Below, piece after piece: positions 26,019-35,285 of a stretch of 64,000 nucleotides of DNA (positions are counted from its first letter, which is position 1; each line of letters opens with the position of its first letter). The notes below the pieces were generated by a model. The model was not told the DNA's origin. It searched no databases and worked only from the letters and a program-made list of their open reading frames with translations. The translations under genes and the position numbers were made by a program. The stretch is from Bacteriovorax sp. PP10 (GTDB taxonomy: Bacteria; Bdellovibrionota; Bacteriovoracia; Bacteriovoracales; Bacteriovoracaceae), in the NCBI RefSeq assembly GCF_035013165.1, contig NZ_JAYGJQ010000001.1, forward strand, positions 992,001 through 1,056,000, given 5' to 3'.

Positions 26019-26873
26019 ATGCAAAATGTTCAGACAATAGGGATCGTTGGCGCAGGGCAAATGGGCCGCGGGATCGCGCAAGTAGCTGCAATGAGTGGTT
26101 ATTCAGTACAAATATTTGATGTTTCTCCAGAAGGATTGAAAAAGGGAGTCGATTTTATCGAGTCTACGCTTAAAAAAGGTGTGGAAAAGGCAAAGTGGGA
26201 CTTAGCTTTTGTTGAAAAAACTATGAAAGCAATTTCACCAGTTAATGATATGAAAGAACTTAAAAATTGTGATTTATTAATTGAAGCTGCTACAGAAAAT
26301 AAAGCAATTAAATTTGATATTTTCAAGAAGCTTGATGAAGTGGCAAAGCCGGGAGCAATCCTTGCGACAAATACTTCTTCAATTTCAATTACAGAAATTG
26401 CGGCCGTGACAAAGAGACCAACTCTTGTAGCAGGTATGCACTTTATGAATCCGGTTCCTGTGATGAAACTTGTAGAGGGAATCAGAGGGTTGGAAACAAC
26501 TGATGAAACGTTCGATACAGTAGCAGCAGTTGCTGAGAAGATGGGAAAGGTCTTTGTAAGAGCAAATGACGTTCCAGGATTCGCAGTTAATAGAATCCTT
26601 ATGCCGATGATTAACGAAGCTGTATACGCGCTTTACGAAGGTGTAGCATCAGCTCCTGATATCGATCAGGCAATGAAACTGGGAACAAACCAACCAATGG
26701 GTCCGCTTGAACTAGCAGACTTTATCGGACTAGACACTTGCCTTGCTATCATGAACGTTCTTCATGAAGGTTTAGGGGATACAAAATACAGACCGTGCCC
26801 GCTATTAAAGAAATATGTACTAGCTGGTCGCATGGGGAAAAAATCAGGAAGAGGGTTCTATGAATACAAATAA
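26019..26873 (+). CDS. hbd: 3-hydroxybutyryl-CoA dehydrogenase
   Basis: NAD-dependent oxidation of 3-hydroxyacyl-CoA. The Rossmann motif GIVGAGQMGRGIAQVAA, catalytic region MHFMNPVPVMKLVE and VPGFAVNRILMPMINEA, and the C-terminal DTCLAIMNVLHEGLGDTKYRPCPLL are diagnostic. Monofunctional and full length at 284 aa. It overlaps crt by 14 bases and begins a three-gene fatty-acid or butyrate oxidation unit with crt and an acyl-CoA dehydrogenase. Confidence 0.95.
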   Translation: MQNVQTIGIVGAGQMGRGIAQVAAMSGYSVQIFDVSPEGLKKGVDFIESTLKKGVEKAKWDLAFVEKTMKAISPVNDMKELKNCDLLIEAATENKAIKFDIFKKLDEVAKPGAILATNTSSISITEIAAVTKRPTLVAGMHFMNPVPVMKLVEGIRGLETTDETFDTVAAVAEKMGKVFVRANDVPGFAVNRILMPMINEAVYALYEGVASAPDIDQAMKLGTNQPMGPLELADFIGLDTCLAIMNVLHEGLGDTKYRPCPLLKKYVLAGRMGKKSGRGFYEYK

Positions 26874-27663
26874 AACTTACCAAACATTAACATTTGAAGT
26901 GAAAGATAGATTCGCGACTATCACGATCAATCGTCCAACTAAAATGAATGCACTTAACTCTGAAATGTTAGGAGAGTTAAAAGAACTTCTAGTAGATATC
27001 AAGACTGATAGTGAATACAAAATTCTTGGGATTATCTTAACTGGTGCTGGAGAAAAAGCTTTCATCGCTGGTGCTGATATCGCTGAAATGAGCGACATGA
27101 CTCCAAGTGATGCTTACACTCTTGGGCAACTGGGACAACAAGTAACAACTCTTTTTGAAACTCTTCAGGTTCCAGTGATCGCTGCTGTTAACGGATTCGC
27201 TCTTGGTGGTGGATGTGAAATGGCAATGAGCTGTGATTTTATCTATGCAACTGACAACGCAGTTTTCGGTCAACCGGAAGTTAAACTGGGATTAATTCCA
27301 GGATTCGGTGGAACTCAACGTCTGGCAAAACTTGTTGGAAGAAATAACGCAAAAGAACTTATCTACTCAGGTAGAAACCTAAAAGCTGACGAAGCTTTAA
27401 GAATGGGGCTTATCGTTAGAACTTTCGCAAACAAAGACGCCATGATGGAAGAGGCGATGAAAACATTAAAGGCGATTTCAATGAATTCTCCTTTAGCTGT
27501 TTCGATGGCGAAAAAAGTTATGAATGAAGGTATTGACTTAACTATCGCTGAGGGTTTACAGCTAGAAAAGAGACAATTTTCTGGGATTTTCTCATCAGAA
27601 GATATGCGTGAAGGAACACGCGCTTTCGTGGAAAAACGAGCACCTAGCTTTAAAGGTAAATAA
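26860..27663 (+). CDS. crt: Enoyl-CoA hydratase (crotonase)
   Basis: Hydrates enoyl-CoA. The oxyanion-hole segments GEKAFIAGADIAEM and GFALGGGCEMAMSCDF are intact, and the two catalytic glutamates are present in GGGCEMAMS and QPEVKLGLIPGFGGTQRL. 267 aa is normal. It overlaps hbd and is followed 26 bases later by acyl-CoA dehydrogenase. Confidence 0.95.
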   Translation: MNTNKTYQTLTFEVKDRFATITINRPTKMNALNSEMLGELKELLVDIKTDSEYKILGIILTGAGEKAFIAGADIAEMSDMTPSDAYTLGQLGQQVTTLFETLQVPVIAAVNGFALGGGCEMAMSCDFIYATDNAVFGQPEVKLGLIPGFGGTQRLAKLVGRNNAKELIYSGRNLKADEALRMGLIVRTFANKDAMMEEAMKTLKAISMNSPLAVSMAKKVMNEGIDLTIAEGLQLEKRQFSGIFSSEDMREGTRAFVEKRAPSFKGK

Positions 27664-27689
27664 TATTTTTCGTAAAAAAGGAAAAAGAA

Positions 27690-28832
27690 ATGAGTATGTA
27701 CGACCCGCAGTATAAAGAAATTAGAGATCTTGTTTCTAAATTTTCTGATTCTGAAGTGGCGCCACTGGCCGCTAAAATCGATCACGACGGAGAAATCCCG
27801 AAGGATTTGATCAATAAACTTTATGAAAATGGGTTTATGGGGTCGTATATTCCTGAAGAATTCGGTGGTGCTGGAATGGACTATACGTCTTATGCCATCA
27901 TCGTTGAAGAAATCTCTCGCGGATGTGCTTCAACTGGAGTGCTTATTTCTGCACATACATCACTATGTATGTGGCCTATTTTAAAATACGGATCAACTGA
28001 GCAAAAACAAAAATTCCTTCCAGGCCTAGCTTCTGGTGGAGTGATTGGATGTTTCTGTTTATCAGAACCAAATGCCGGATCAGATCCTGGAACTCTAGGT
28101 ACATTTGCTGAAGACAAAGGTGACTACTACGAATTGTCTGGAACAAAAAACTTCATCACTAACGGTAAAGACGCTGGGATTGCTATTGTTATGGCAAAAA
28201 CAACGAAAACGACTGACCATAAAGGGATGACAGCTTTCATCGTTGATACAACGACTGAAGGATTCCAGGTTCAAAAACTAGAAGATAAGTTAGGGATCAA
28301 AGGATCAACGACTGCTCAAATCTGGCTGAACAAAGTAAAAGTTCCAAAAGCAAATATCATTGGTGAAGTTGGAAAAGGGTTTACTGTAGCTCTATCAACT
28401 CTTGATGGTGGACGTATTGGAATCGCGGCCCAAGCTTTAGGGATTGCAGAAGCTGCTTTTAGATATGCTAAAAAATACTCGAAAGAACGTATTCAATTTG
28501 GAAAACCAATTTCTGAACTTCAAGCTATTCAGTTTATGTTAGCTGATATGTCGACAGAGATTGCAGCTTCAAGACTTCTCATCATGCACGCGAGTTACTT
28601 AAAAGATAACAATCTTCCGTACTCTAAAGAAGCTGCTCAAGCGAAACTTTTCGCTTCAGAAGCTTGTATGAAAATCACAACTAAAGCGATTCAAGTTTTA
28701 GGTGGAAATGGATACACGAAAGAGTACCCGGTTGAGCGTCACTTTAGAGATGCAAAGATCACTGAAATTTACGAAGGGACTTCGGAAATTCAAAGAATCG
28801 TAATTGCTGCTAATGAATTGAAAGGCATGTAA
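27690..28832 (+). CDS. Acyl-CoA dehydrogenase, short-chain type
   Basis: FAD enzyme making enoyl-CoA. It has CFCLSEPNAGSDPGT and the FITNGKDA loop for FAD, QFGKPISELQAIQFMLADM and the catalytic Glu in ITEIYEGTSEIQRIVIA, placing it with SCAD/butyryl-CoA types. 380 aa. With hbd, crt and the nearby thiolase it makes a complete beta-oxidation spiral. ETF genes, needed to receive the electrons, are not in this window. Confidence 0.92.
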   Translation: MSMYDPQYKEIRDLVSKFSDSEVAPLAAKIDHDGEIPKDLINKLYENGFMGSYIPEEFGGAGMDYTSYAIIVEEISRGCASTGVLISAHTSLCMWPILKYGSTEQKQKFLPGLASGGVIGCFCLSEPNAGSDPGTLGTFAEDKGDYYELSGTKNFITNGKDAGIAIVMAKTTKTTDHKGMTAFIVDTTTEGFQVQKLEDKLGIKGSTTAQIWLNKVKVPKANIIGEVGKGFTVALSTLDGGRIGIAAQALGIAEAAFRYAKKYSKERIQFGKPISELQAIQFMLADMSTEIAASRLLIMHASYLKDNNLPYSKEAAQAKLFASEACMKITTKAIQVLGGNGYTKEYPVERHFRDAKITEIYEGTSEIQRIVIAANELKGM

Positions 28833-28852
28833 TTAAAAATTGTTAAAGGTTA

Positions 28853-28858
28853 TATAAT
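28853..28858 (+). promoter_or_regulatory. Possible -10 box before the histone-like gene
   Basis: A perfect TATAAT lies 30 bases before the ATG at 28888. No convincing -35 box is found at 16-18 bases, so this is weak evidence for separate transcription from the upstream dehydrogenase gene. Confidence 0.3.
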
Positions 28859-28887
28859 TGATAAAAAAAATATTGGAGAATCTTGGA

Positions 28888-30120
28888 ATGAAAAAGCCTG
28901 TTAAACCGGCCGCTAAAAAAGCGCCAGCTAAACCTGCACCAAAAAAGGCCGCAGCACCCGCTAAAAAGCCTGTGGCAAAAGCTCCAGCAAAAAAAGCTGC
29001 TCCTCCTGCAAAAGCAACGGCTAAAAAGCCAGTTCATGCAGCTAAACCTGTCGCAAAAGCAACGAAAGTTGTGGCAAAGCCAGCTCACAAAGCTCCAGCT
29101 AAGCCTGCTGCAAAACCAGTAGCAAAAGCAACGAAGGTTGTAGCTAAAAAACCAGAAGTAAAAAACAAGTCTCAAGCTGGATTACAAAAGAAAATCCAGG
29201 ACAAGATTCAAGCTTCTAAAACGAAGTCAGTTGAAAAAGCTAACAAGCACGCCGCTATCGCTAAGAAAGCAGCACCTGCTCCAGCTCCTAAAGTTGATAC
29301 AAAGAAACTTGATAAAGCTAACAAAGAAAAAGAAAAATTAGCAAAAGCAGCAGCGAAAGAAGCTGAGAAAATTCAAGCTAAAGCTGATAAAGCAGCAGCT
29401 AAAGAAGCGGCTAAACCACCTAAGAAACTTTCTAAAAAAGAAGAAAAAGAACTTCTAAAAGCAAAAGGCAAAAAAGGCTCAAGCTTTGAAGATGAAGAAG
29501 AATTAGATGAAGACGGAACTCCAATCAAGAGACGTGTAGAAGAAGAAGACGAAGATGATGACTTCGAAAAAGACGCTGCTCCGAAAAAAGTTAAAATGAC
29601 TTTTGACGAAGACATCGAAGAAGAAATCATTCCGGTAAGAAAGAAAAGCAAATCGCAAATCGATGACGATATCAAGGAAAACCTTGCTGAAGAAATCCTT
29701 TCGTTATCTGAAGACTTCACGATTGAAGATGTATTCGCTTCAATCAGAAGCATGGAACTCTTCAAAGTTGAAAGCGATGAGTGCGTGGTTCGTGGTTGTG
29801 ATAACCCGTCTACGACAAACGGTTACTGCCGTTACCACTACATTAAACTTTGGAAAGATGTGAAGAAGAAAGAACTTATTCTTTCAGAAGGGCGCCTTGC
29901 TAAGATTATCGAAGAACTAGTTGGGAAATACCCAATGAAGTATATCGAAACTATCATTCAGGATTTAGCTGATGATAAGGCCTTCAACCACGTTCTTAAA
30001 GATCTTGATATCGAGACTGATGAGACGGAAATTGATGGATTTGATGATGATGAAGTTCTTGACGATGATCAGGATATTGCATTTGAAACTAAAGTTGTTA
30101 AGCCGTCGTTTGACGATTAA
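28888..30120 (+). CDS. Histone H1-like Lys/Ala/Pro-rich protein with acidic centre and Cys/His motif
   Basis: 410 aa in three parts. Residues 1-190 are Lys/Ala/Pro repeats (KAPAKPAPKKAAAPAKK and two copies of KPVAKATKVVAK), like eukaryotic H1 tails and bacterial AlgP/HC2 proteins. Residues ~198-250 are very acidic (SSFEDEEELDEDG, VEEEDEDDDFEKD). Residues ~270-375 form a folded domain with a C-x4-C-x9-C-x2-H motif (C299, C304, C314, H317) that may bind zinc. An acidic tail closes it. The start is ATG 28888 behind GGAGA; an in-frame TTG at 28858 is less likely. DNA binding by the basic part is expected from composition only. Confidence 0.7.
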   Translation: MKKPVKPAAKKAPAKPAPKKAAAPAKKPVAKAPAKKAAPPAKATAKKPVHAAKPVAKATKVVAKPAHKAPAKPAAKPVAKATKVVAKKPEVKNKSQAGLQKKIQDKIQASKTKSVEKANKHAAIAKKAAPAPAPKVDTKKLDKANKEKEKLAKAAAKEAEKIQAKADKAAAKEAAKPPKKLSKKEEKELLKAKGKKGSSFEDEEELDEDGTPIKRRVEEEDEDDDFEKDAAPKKVKMTFDEDIEEEIIPVRKKSKSQIDDDIKENLAEEILSLSEDFTIEDVFASIRSMELFKVESDECVVRGCDNPSTTNGYCRYHYIKLWKDVKKKELILSEGRLAKIIEELVGKYPMKYIETIIQDLADDKAFNHVLKDLDIETDETEIDGFDDDEVLDDDQDIAFETKVVKPSFDD

Positions 30121-30150
30121 ATAAGAGCTTACGAAATTTATTGAAACAAT

Positions 30151-30175
30151 AAAAAGCTCCTTCGGGAGCTTTTTT
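30151..30175 (+). terminator. Terminator after histone-like gene
   Basis: AAAAAGCTCC-TTCG-GGAGCTTTTTTT: a 10-bp stem with a stable UUCG tetraloop followed by T residues. Confidence 0.92.
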
Positions 30176-30248
30176 TTGTTTTATCTTGCAAATTATTTTA
30201 ATTGCCTCAATTATTATACTTTATTCTTTTGATTGTTGAGGAGAGCTT

Positions 30249-30614
30249 ATGAAATTTGCAATGATTATTATGGCCATGCTTCTTAGTTTTTCAGTAGTCG
30301 CTGGAGAAATTCCAACTCCGACCGGAGACACTTTTATTAATCCTACACTTCAAGGTTTTCCTTTCTTAGCAGTTGAGGGCGTTGAATATTACCAAGCTGC
30401 GATAAGTGGTACTAGGCCTGATTTATTATCCAGAGCAGATCTTTTTTGTAAAATGCTAAATTACAAAAGAGTCTATCGTGCTGATGTTGAAGTATTAAGT
30501 GCTTACTCTACTACTGTAAATGCGATGGATGGTGTATATGCCAATGTAAGAGAGACAATTAGCTATGGAGGCCTTAACTCTTCAGTTTATTCTCTGATCA
30601 CATGTATTTATTAA
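30249..30614 (+). CDS. Small exported protein
   Basis: 121 aa with a signal peptide (MKFAMIIMAMLLSFSVVA, cut before GEIP). The mature part has two cysteines (ADLFCKMLNY and SLITCIY) that could form a disulfide and contains repeated Tyr/Val strand-like segments. A ribosome site (GAGGAGAG) precedes the ATG. It is flanked by terminators on both sides, so it is a stand-alone unit. No family recognised. Confidence 0.55.
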   Translation: MKFAMIIMAMLLSFSVVAGEIPTPTGDTFINPTLQGFPFLAVEGVEYYQAAISGTRPDLLSRADLFCKMLNYKRVYRADVEVLSAYSTTVNAMDGVYANVRETISYGGLNSSVYSLITCIY

Positions 30615-30633
30615 GATAAAAGAAATGAAATAA

Positions 30634-30662
30634 AAAAAGGCTCCTTATGGGAGCCTTTTTTT
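30634..30662 (+). terminator. Terminator after small exported protein
   Basis: AAAAAGGCTCC pairs with GGAGCCTTTTT around a short TTATG loop, followed by more T residues. Confidence 0.88.
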
Positions 30663-30722
30663 GCTTAAAATTTTAGTTTTTCAGAAATAATAAAAATACA
30701 GCTGCAGCTGTATTTTTTAGCT

Positions 30723-31184
30723 CTACTCATCAGCTAAATCGCCAAGTATCAAGTTAGCTTCCATAGTCAGCATCACATTTTCACGAGTCACTTTATAGAA
30801 AATCTTATCACTTCCAAACTCAGCATCTTGCCAGTCTAAAACGTAGTCATCCCAGATCTCATCTTCACTTTCTTCAGTAGCAAAATAAGAATCGAAGAAA
30901 ACACCGGCACTATCAAACATAGTGTCCATAATTTTGTCTGTTGCTGTTTTTAACGTCAGGTCACTTGATAGAAATAGTGTCACAGGACTTTCGAATTTAT
31001 CTAATCCGACATAAGAGATGATTAAAAGAACTTCGTTCGGGTATGAAAAACCGAAAATTTCGAAAGTTTTTTCGTCTTTGATGCATCTTTCGCCATAAAT
31101 ATTAAGAAGGATTTGTTTTAACCCGTCGGCCCAATCTTTAGGAAAAAGGACGGCTTTTGATTCGTGATCTAAACGTGAAAACAT
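30723..31184 (-). CDS. Hypothetical acidic protein
   Basis: 153-aa cytoplasmic protein, acidic (ATEESEDEIWDDYVLDWQDAEFGSD), with mixed strands and helices (EIFGFSYPNEVLLIISYVGLD). It has a good GGAG ribosome site before the ATG. It stands alone, between two plus-strand units. No motif or family recognised. Confidence 0.5.
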   Translation of the reverse strand: MFSRLDHESKAVLFPKDWADGLKQILLNIYGERCIKDEKTFEIFGFSYPNEVLLIISYVGLDKFESPVTLFLSSDLTLKTATDKIMDTMFDSAGVFFDSYFATEESEDEIWDDYVLDWQDAEFGSDKIFYKVTRENVMLTMEANLILGDLADE

Positions 31185-31241
31185 AGAGGATCTCCAATGA
31201 AAAAGAGTTTGTTTTGTACCCTAAAATAGGGAGCTTTGCAA

Positions 31242-31304
31242 TGTTTCCAACTGGCAGCTTTCATGGTTTAATGGATGAAATTTTTGAAATATTAAGTAAT
31301 TAAG
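31242..31304 (+). CDS. Possible 20-aa upstream ORF before the thiolase gene
   Basis: Encodes MFPTGSFHGLMDEIFEILSN. Its ATG lies seven bases behind GGGAG, and its stop is 13 bases before the thiolase ATG, overlapping the approach to that gene's own ribosome site (ACAGGAG). It could be a leader peptide affecting thiolase translation or an accident of sequence. No comparison available. Confidence 0.22.
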
Positions 31305-31317
31305 ACAGGAGACTATC

Positions 31318-32475
31318 ATGAGCGTTTATATTTTATCTGGAGCACGTACACCGGTTGGAAGTTTTATGGGATCGTTATCGTCGGTATCAGCGCCGAAACT
31401 AGGTGCTGTTGCAATCGAGGCCGCTCTTAAAAAAGCAGAAATGGATTTCAATAAAGTAGACGAAGTCTTCATGGGGAACGTTGTTACTGCGGGTGTTGGA
31501 CAAGCTCCAGCTCGTCAGGCCGCAATCTTCGCTGGTCTTCCTGAATCAGTTCCATGTTCAACAGTGAACAAGGTTTGTGGATCAGGACTTCAAACAATCA
31601 TCATGGGAGCTCAATCAATCCTTGCTGGAGACAACAAAGTTGTTGTTGCTGGTGGGATGGAAAATATGTCGATGGCACCTCACTTACTAATGAATTCTAG
31701 AAATGGAATTAAATTTGGTGACGGAGCTATGAAGGATTCTATGCAATGGGATGGACTATGGGATGTGTACTCAAACCGTCCAATGGGGAACTGTGCTGAA
31801 GAAGCAGCGGCAAAATTTTCTAACCGTGAAGAGCAAGACGCTTACTCAATTGAGTCTTTCAAGCGCGCTCAAGCTGCTCAAAAAGATGGAATCTTTAACT
31901 CTGAGATCGCAGCAGTTGTGATCAAAGGGCCAAAAGGTGAGACGACAGTATCTAGTGATGAAGGTCCGGGAAAAGCAAACTTCGAAAAAATGCCTTCTCT
32001 AAAACCTGCTTTCGATAAGAACGGGACAATTACAGCAGCGAACGCTTCGACAATTAACGATGGAGCAGCAGCAGTTGTTCTAGGTGGTGAGGAATACAAA
32101 TCACAAGCAAAATTTAAAATCGTTTCATACGCTAGCCACGCTCAGAACCCAACATGGTTTACGACAGCTCCAATCGAAGCTGCAAATAAAGCTCTTGCTA
32201 AAGCAAACCTAAAGCTTGATCAAATTGATTTGTTCGAAGTGAATGAAGCTTTTGCTATAGTTGCATTGGCCGCTATGAAGGAGTTAAAATTAGATCACAG
32301 TAAAGTAAATATTTACGGTGGTGGAGTGAGCTTAGGCCACCCAATCGGATGTTCGGGTACTAGGATTGTTGTGACTTTGATGACCGCAATGGAAAACAAA
32401 AAAGCAAAATACGGTATGGCCGCAATTTGTATTGGTGGTGGAGAAGCACTTGCTCTAGTATTAGAAAGACTCTAA
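31318..32475 (+). CDS. Acetyl-CoA acetyltransferase (thiolase)
   Basis: Condenses or cleaves acetoacetyl-CoA/3-ketoacyl-CoA. The nucleophilic Cys is in TVNKVCGSGLQT, then NEAFA, the catalytic His in GGGVSLGHPIGCSGTR (with the second Cys of thiolases in CIGGGEA). 385 aa, typical. It complements hbd, crt and acyl-CoA dehydrogenase 3 kb upstream. The GHPIG/CIGGG pattern fits AtoB-type biosynthetic and degradative thiolases alike. Confidence 0.95.
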   Translation: MSVYILSGARTPVGSFMGSLSSVSAPKLGAVAIEAALKKAEMDFNKVDEVFMGNVVTAGVGQAPARQAAIFAGLPESVPCSTVNKVCGSGLQTIIMGAQSILAGDNKVVVAGGMENMSMAPHLLMNSRNGIKFGDGAMKDSMQWDGLWDVYSNRPMGNCAEEAAAKFSNREEQDAYSIESFKRAQAAQKDGIFNSEIAAVVIKGPKGETTVSSDEGPGKANFEKMPSLKPAFDKNGTITAANASTINDGAAAVVLGGEEYKSQAKFKIVSYASHAQNPTWFTTAPIEAANKALAKANLKLDQIDLFEVNEAFAIVALAAMKELKLDHSKVNIYGGGVSLGHPIGCSGTRIVVTLMTAMENKKAKYGMAAICIGGGEALALVLERL

Positions 32476-32506
32476 TACTTAATTTAGGCCATCTTCAAGG
32501 ATTGAG

Positions 32507-33547
32507 ATGACAACTGGAACTGCAACGACAGCTAAAAAATCAGGAATTAAAACTCTAGCACCTGGAGAAATTCTTTTTAATGAAGGTGATAATGCAAATT
32601 CCATGTACATCATTCAGAAAGGACAGCTGAGACTATTTCGTCCGAAAGGAAAAGGATTCGTCGAGATAGCTGTCCTTCGTGCTGGAGAAGTATTAGGTGA
32701 GATGGCCTACTTCGATCCGGATACAAAAAATAGAAGTGTTTCAGCTGCGGCGATCACTTCAGTCGACATCATCGAAATTTCATTCAATGCTTTAGAAAAA
32801 ACCATGGCGGGATTAAACCCATGGTTTAAAACTTTAATTAACACACTTGCAGAACGTTTGAGAAAAACAAACGAAAGAGTAAGAAATCTTGAAAATAACT
32901 CAGTAGGTTTTTCTTCTGATTATAAATTCTTTCAATCGGCCGACGTTGTAAAAATTCTTTCTGTTCTCTTTTTAACTTTTAGAAGTTTAGGAGAAAACAA
33001 AGAGGGAAGATGGTATTTAAATTACAATCGAATTAAAACGTATGCGCTGGAAATTTTCAACATCAATGAAGCGAAGATGGAAGAGTTCATTCAACTCTTA
33101 ACTGATGAGCAGATTATCGAAGTGACTGTTGATGATCAGGATGCTTCAAAAGTTTTATCAACTCGCGAGCCGGATACATTCAGAATGTTCCAGGTCTTTT
33201 TTAATACGCAAAGATCTCTGCGCGATGAAAAGAAACTTCATATTTCTTCGAAGTGTGAAAAGTTCATGGTGAGAGTGATGGAGGAGTGTTCATCTCTTCC
33301 GATCGTCGATGGGAAAGTTGATATTGAACTTTCTAAAATCGTAAGTCATTTCAAAGAATACAATCTGGGAATTACTCTTGATGACTTTCAAGGGGCGAAG
33401 AACGCAAAGTTTTGCGGAGAGTATCGCATGGGCGAAAACAATTCGATCAGCTCGACAATCAACATTGATTATATGAGAAAGATGTATCCGGTAGTGCGTT
33501 TTATGAACGCCCTCAACCGCGTGAACGAGTTGAAGGCGAAAGCTTAG
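32507..33547 (+). CDS. Cyclic nucleotide-binding domain protein
   Basis: 346 aa. Residues ~15-125 are a CRP-type cNMP-binding domain (ILFNEGDNANSMYIIQKGQLRLF, GEVLGEMAYFDPDTKNRSVSAAA), keeping the Glu and Arg of the phosphate-binding cassette, so ligand binding is plausible. The C-terminal ~220 residues are helical (YNRIKTYALEIFNINEAKMEEFIQLLTDEQIIEV resembles a winged-helix stretch) but no standard Crp HTH is evident. It follows the thiolase gene by 31 bases. May be a transcription regulator or a protein-binding switch. Confidence 0.7.
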   Translation: MTTGTATTAKKSGIKTLAPGEILFNEGDNANSMYIIQKGQLRLFRPKGKGFVEIAVLRAGEVLGEMAYFDPDTKNRSVSAAAITSVDIIEISFNALEKTMAGLNPWFKTLINTLAERLRKTNERVRNLENNSVGFSSDYKFFQSADVVKILSVLFLTFRSLGENKEGRWYLNYNRIKTYALEIFNINEAKMEEFIQLLTDEQIIEVTVDDQDASKVLSTREPDTFRMFQVFFNTQRSLRDEKKLHISSKCEKFMVRVMEECSSLPIVDGKVDIELSKIVSHFKEYNLGITLDDFQGAKNAKFCGEYRMGENNSISSTINIDYMRKMYPVVRFMNALNRVNELKAKA

Positions 33548-33554
33548 ATTCTAA

Positions 33555-35099
33555 TTATTTCGAAATGTAGTAAATCGTAAATGTGTTACTAGCTGTATTG
33601 CTCTTTTTAGCAGTTCCATTCAATTTTAAAAAGTAACCTGAAGATGTTCCTGCTGGAAGATTGGCTACTTTTAGATTTGAATCAAGACCATTTGTATATT
33701 GTAGTCCCATATAACTCCAACCATTGTCTGAGTTTTGTGGAACAACGGCACCGTTAATTCTAACTTCAATTGTTGATACACTTGGTTCACCGTATTGAAG
33801 ATAGATGTATCCGTATGTTGATTTAACTTCTGTGTATGTGACAGTTAAACAATCTGGGTAAACAAGTTTATCGTTTCCTTCAGCACCAAAAAGTTTGATT
33901 AGCTTTCCAGAAAATGGTTCACCGGCAGTTGGAGCGTAACGAGTATTGATTGTTGTGTTCAGAGCATTTCCTGATCCATCCATAACAACTTCAAATCCAT
34001 TAGTCGCACTGTTATCAAATCTACGGTTAACTAAAAGTTTTCCATCTGATCTGATAACTCTAACTGTATCTGGATCAACTGAAGCTGTTGAAGCGGCCAT
34101 TGGCCAGTAGTCGTATTTGTGTTTTAGTAATGTTTGTTTAATAGCAGTGTTAACACCATCAAAGATGTGTGAGAAGTCGAGTGAGCAAAGGTTGTAACTA
34201 TCTGGTGCTCCTACAAGATCCGGGCTTAGGTGATCATTTGATGTTGGCCATCCGTTTGTATACGGTGCCTCATACATAGTTTTTGCCATCGCTTTGTACA
34301 TGTAGTTTGTTTTATAGCTACCACTTGCACAAGATGTTAATGGAGAGATGTTAATAAATCTCATCATTGATGAATTTAAGATTCCTGGACCACCATTGGT
34401 AGCAGTAGAGTTACCACGAAGGTTAAGAAATCTGTTTATACGTGGAGCTAGGTATCTATTGTAATCTGCTGGTGAGCTACAAATTTGACTATAAGGATTT
34501 GTTTCAGCATCCATACTACATGCTTTATCATCTTCATTCGAAATAACGACAACTATAGTATAAGCACCAGGTCTAAAAATACCATTGCCTCTATTTTCAT
34601 TAATAACGTTATAAGCGCGGTCAACACCTGATTCAGATGAACCTACACCTTGAGTAAATCCAAGACTGGCGATTGCGTTTTCTTTTGTTCTTAAAATATT
34701 ATAAGCAGCTCCTGTGATGCCAGTTGGTGTTTTGGCAATTAGTTGAGCTTCATATAAACCGCCTGACTTCGCACCACCACCAGCGGCAGCTGGAACAAGC
34801 GGAGCAGAAAGTACGTGGTAATCGAAATTTTCCGATACACTCGAAATTAAATTCGACATTGATGATTTAGTCGCGCTGTTAACAAAGTTAAAACTTGAAG
34901 TGTTATCCCATAACATCAGGATATCTACTTGTGGTCTAATCAAAGTTGATTGAGCACAAAGTTTAGCTGATGTGGTAATCGCTTCACTAGTTGAAGAACT
35001 TTGTTTCCCTTTATTCGTCGCAAATTCTTCTTTCGCGCATGATGAAAGCACGAGTAGAGAAGTCGTGAGAAAGAGTGTTCTTTTTAAAAGTCGCTTCAT
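33555..35099 (-). CDS. Lipoprotein with von Willebrand A-like domain
   Basis: 514 aa. Lipoprotein signal LVLSSC (Cys about 21). A low-complexity Ser/Thr linker is followed by VDILMLWDNTSSF, a MIDAS-like DxTxS site (family DxSxS), and later VVVISNEDDKACSM, the usual second VWA strand with its Asp. The rest is strand-rich. Several cysteines suggest disulfides in the periplasm or on the surface. Lipoproteins of this type with VWA domains are common in Bdellovibrio-like genomes and may be adhesins; the function here is unknown. Stands alone on the minus strand. Confidence 0.65.
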   Translation of the reverse strand: MKRLLKRTLFLTTSLLVLSSCAKEEFATNKGKQSSSTSEAITTSAKLCAQSTLIRPQVDILMLWDNTSSFNFVNSATKSSMSNLISSVSENFDYHVLSAPLVPAAAGGGAKSGGLYEAQLIAKTPTGITGAAYNILRTKENAIASLGFTQGVGSSESGVDRAYNVINENRGNGIFRPGAYTIVVVISNEDDKACSMDAETNPYSQICSSPADYNRYLAPRINRFLNLRGNSTATNGGPGILNSSMMRFINISPLTSCASGSYKTNYMYKAMAKTMYEAPYTNGWPTSNDHLSPDLVGAPDSYNLCSLDFSHIFDGVNTAIKQTLLKHKYDYWPMAASTASVDPDTVRVIRSDGKLLVNRRFDNSATNGFEVVMDGSGNALNTTINTRYAPTAGEPFSGKLIKLFGAEGNDKLVYPDCLTVTYTEVKSTYGYIYLQYGEPSVSTIEVRINGAVVPQNSDNGWSYMGLQYTNGLDSNLKVANLPAGTSSGYFLKLNGTAKKSNTASNTFTIYYISK

Positions 35100-35285
35100 A
35101 TTTTACCTATATCCATTGAAATCAACTAACTAGTTCATAAGTCTACCTAAGACCTATCGGTCATTTGACGAATTCCTTGAGATACCTGAGAGAATTAGTT
35201 TAAAGAGGGGAAAAATGTTCAACCTTTTATTGTAATTTCAAACCGTTAAAATAGAACTAGAAAATTGTATATAAGGATGAGAACG

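Noticed and set aside
27363-27785. 140-codon minus ORF
   Set aside because: Spans the ends of two well-supported plus-strand genes (crt and dehydrogenase).
28843-29175. 110-codon Cys/Phe/Arg-rich minus ORF
   Set aside because: Antisense of the Lys/Ala repeats of the histone-like gene; composition is an artefact.
29373-29765. 130-codon Ser/Leu-rich ORF on the minus strand
   Set aside because: Mirror of the acidic/Lys-rich histone-like gene; low-complexity shadow.
35200-35240. Six-codon ORF MFNLLL behind GAGGGG
   Set aside because: Too short to support and no tie to the next start.
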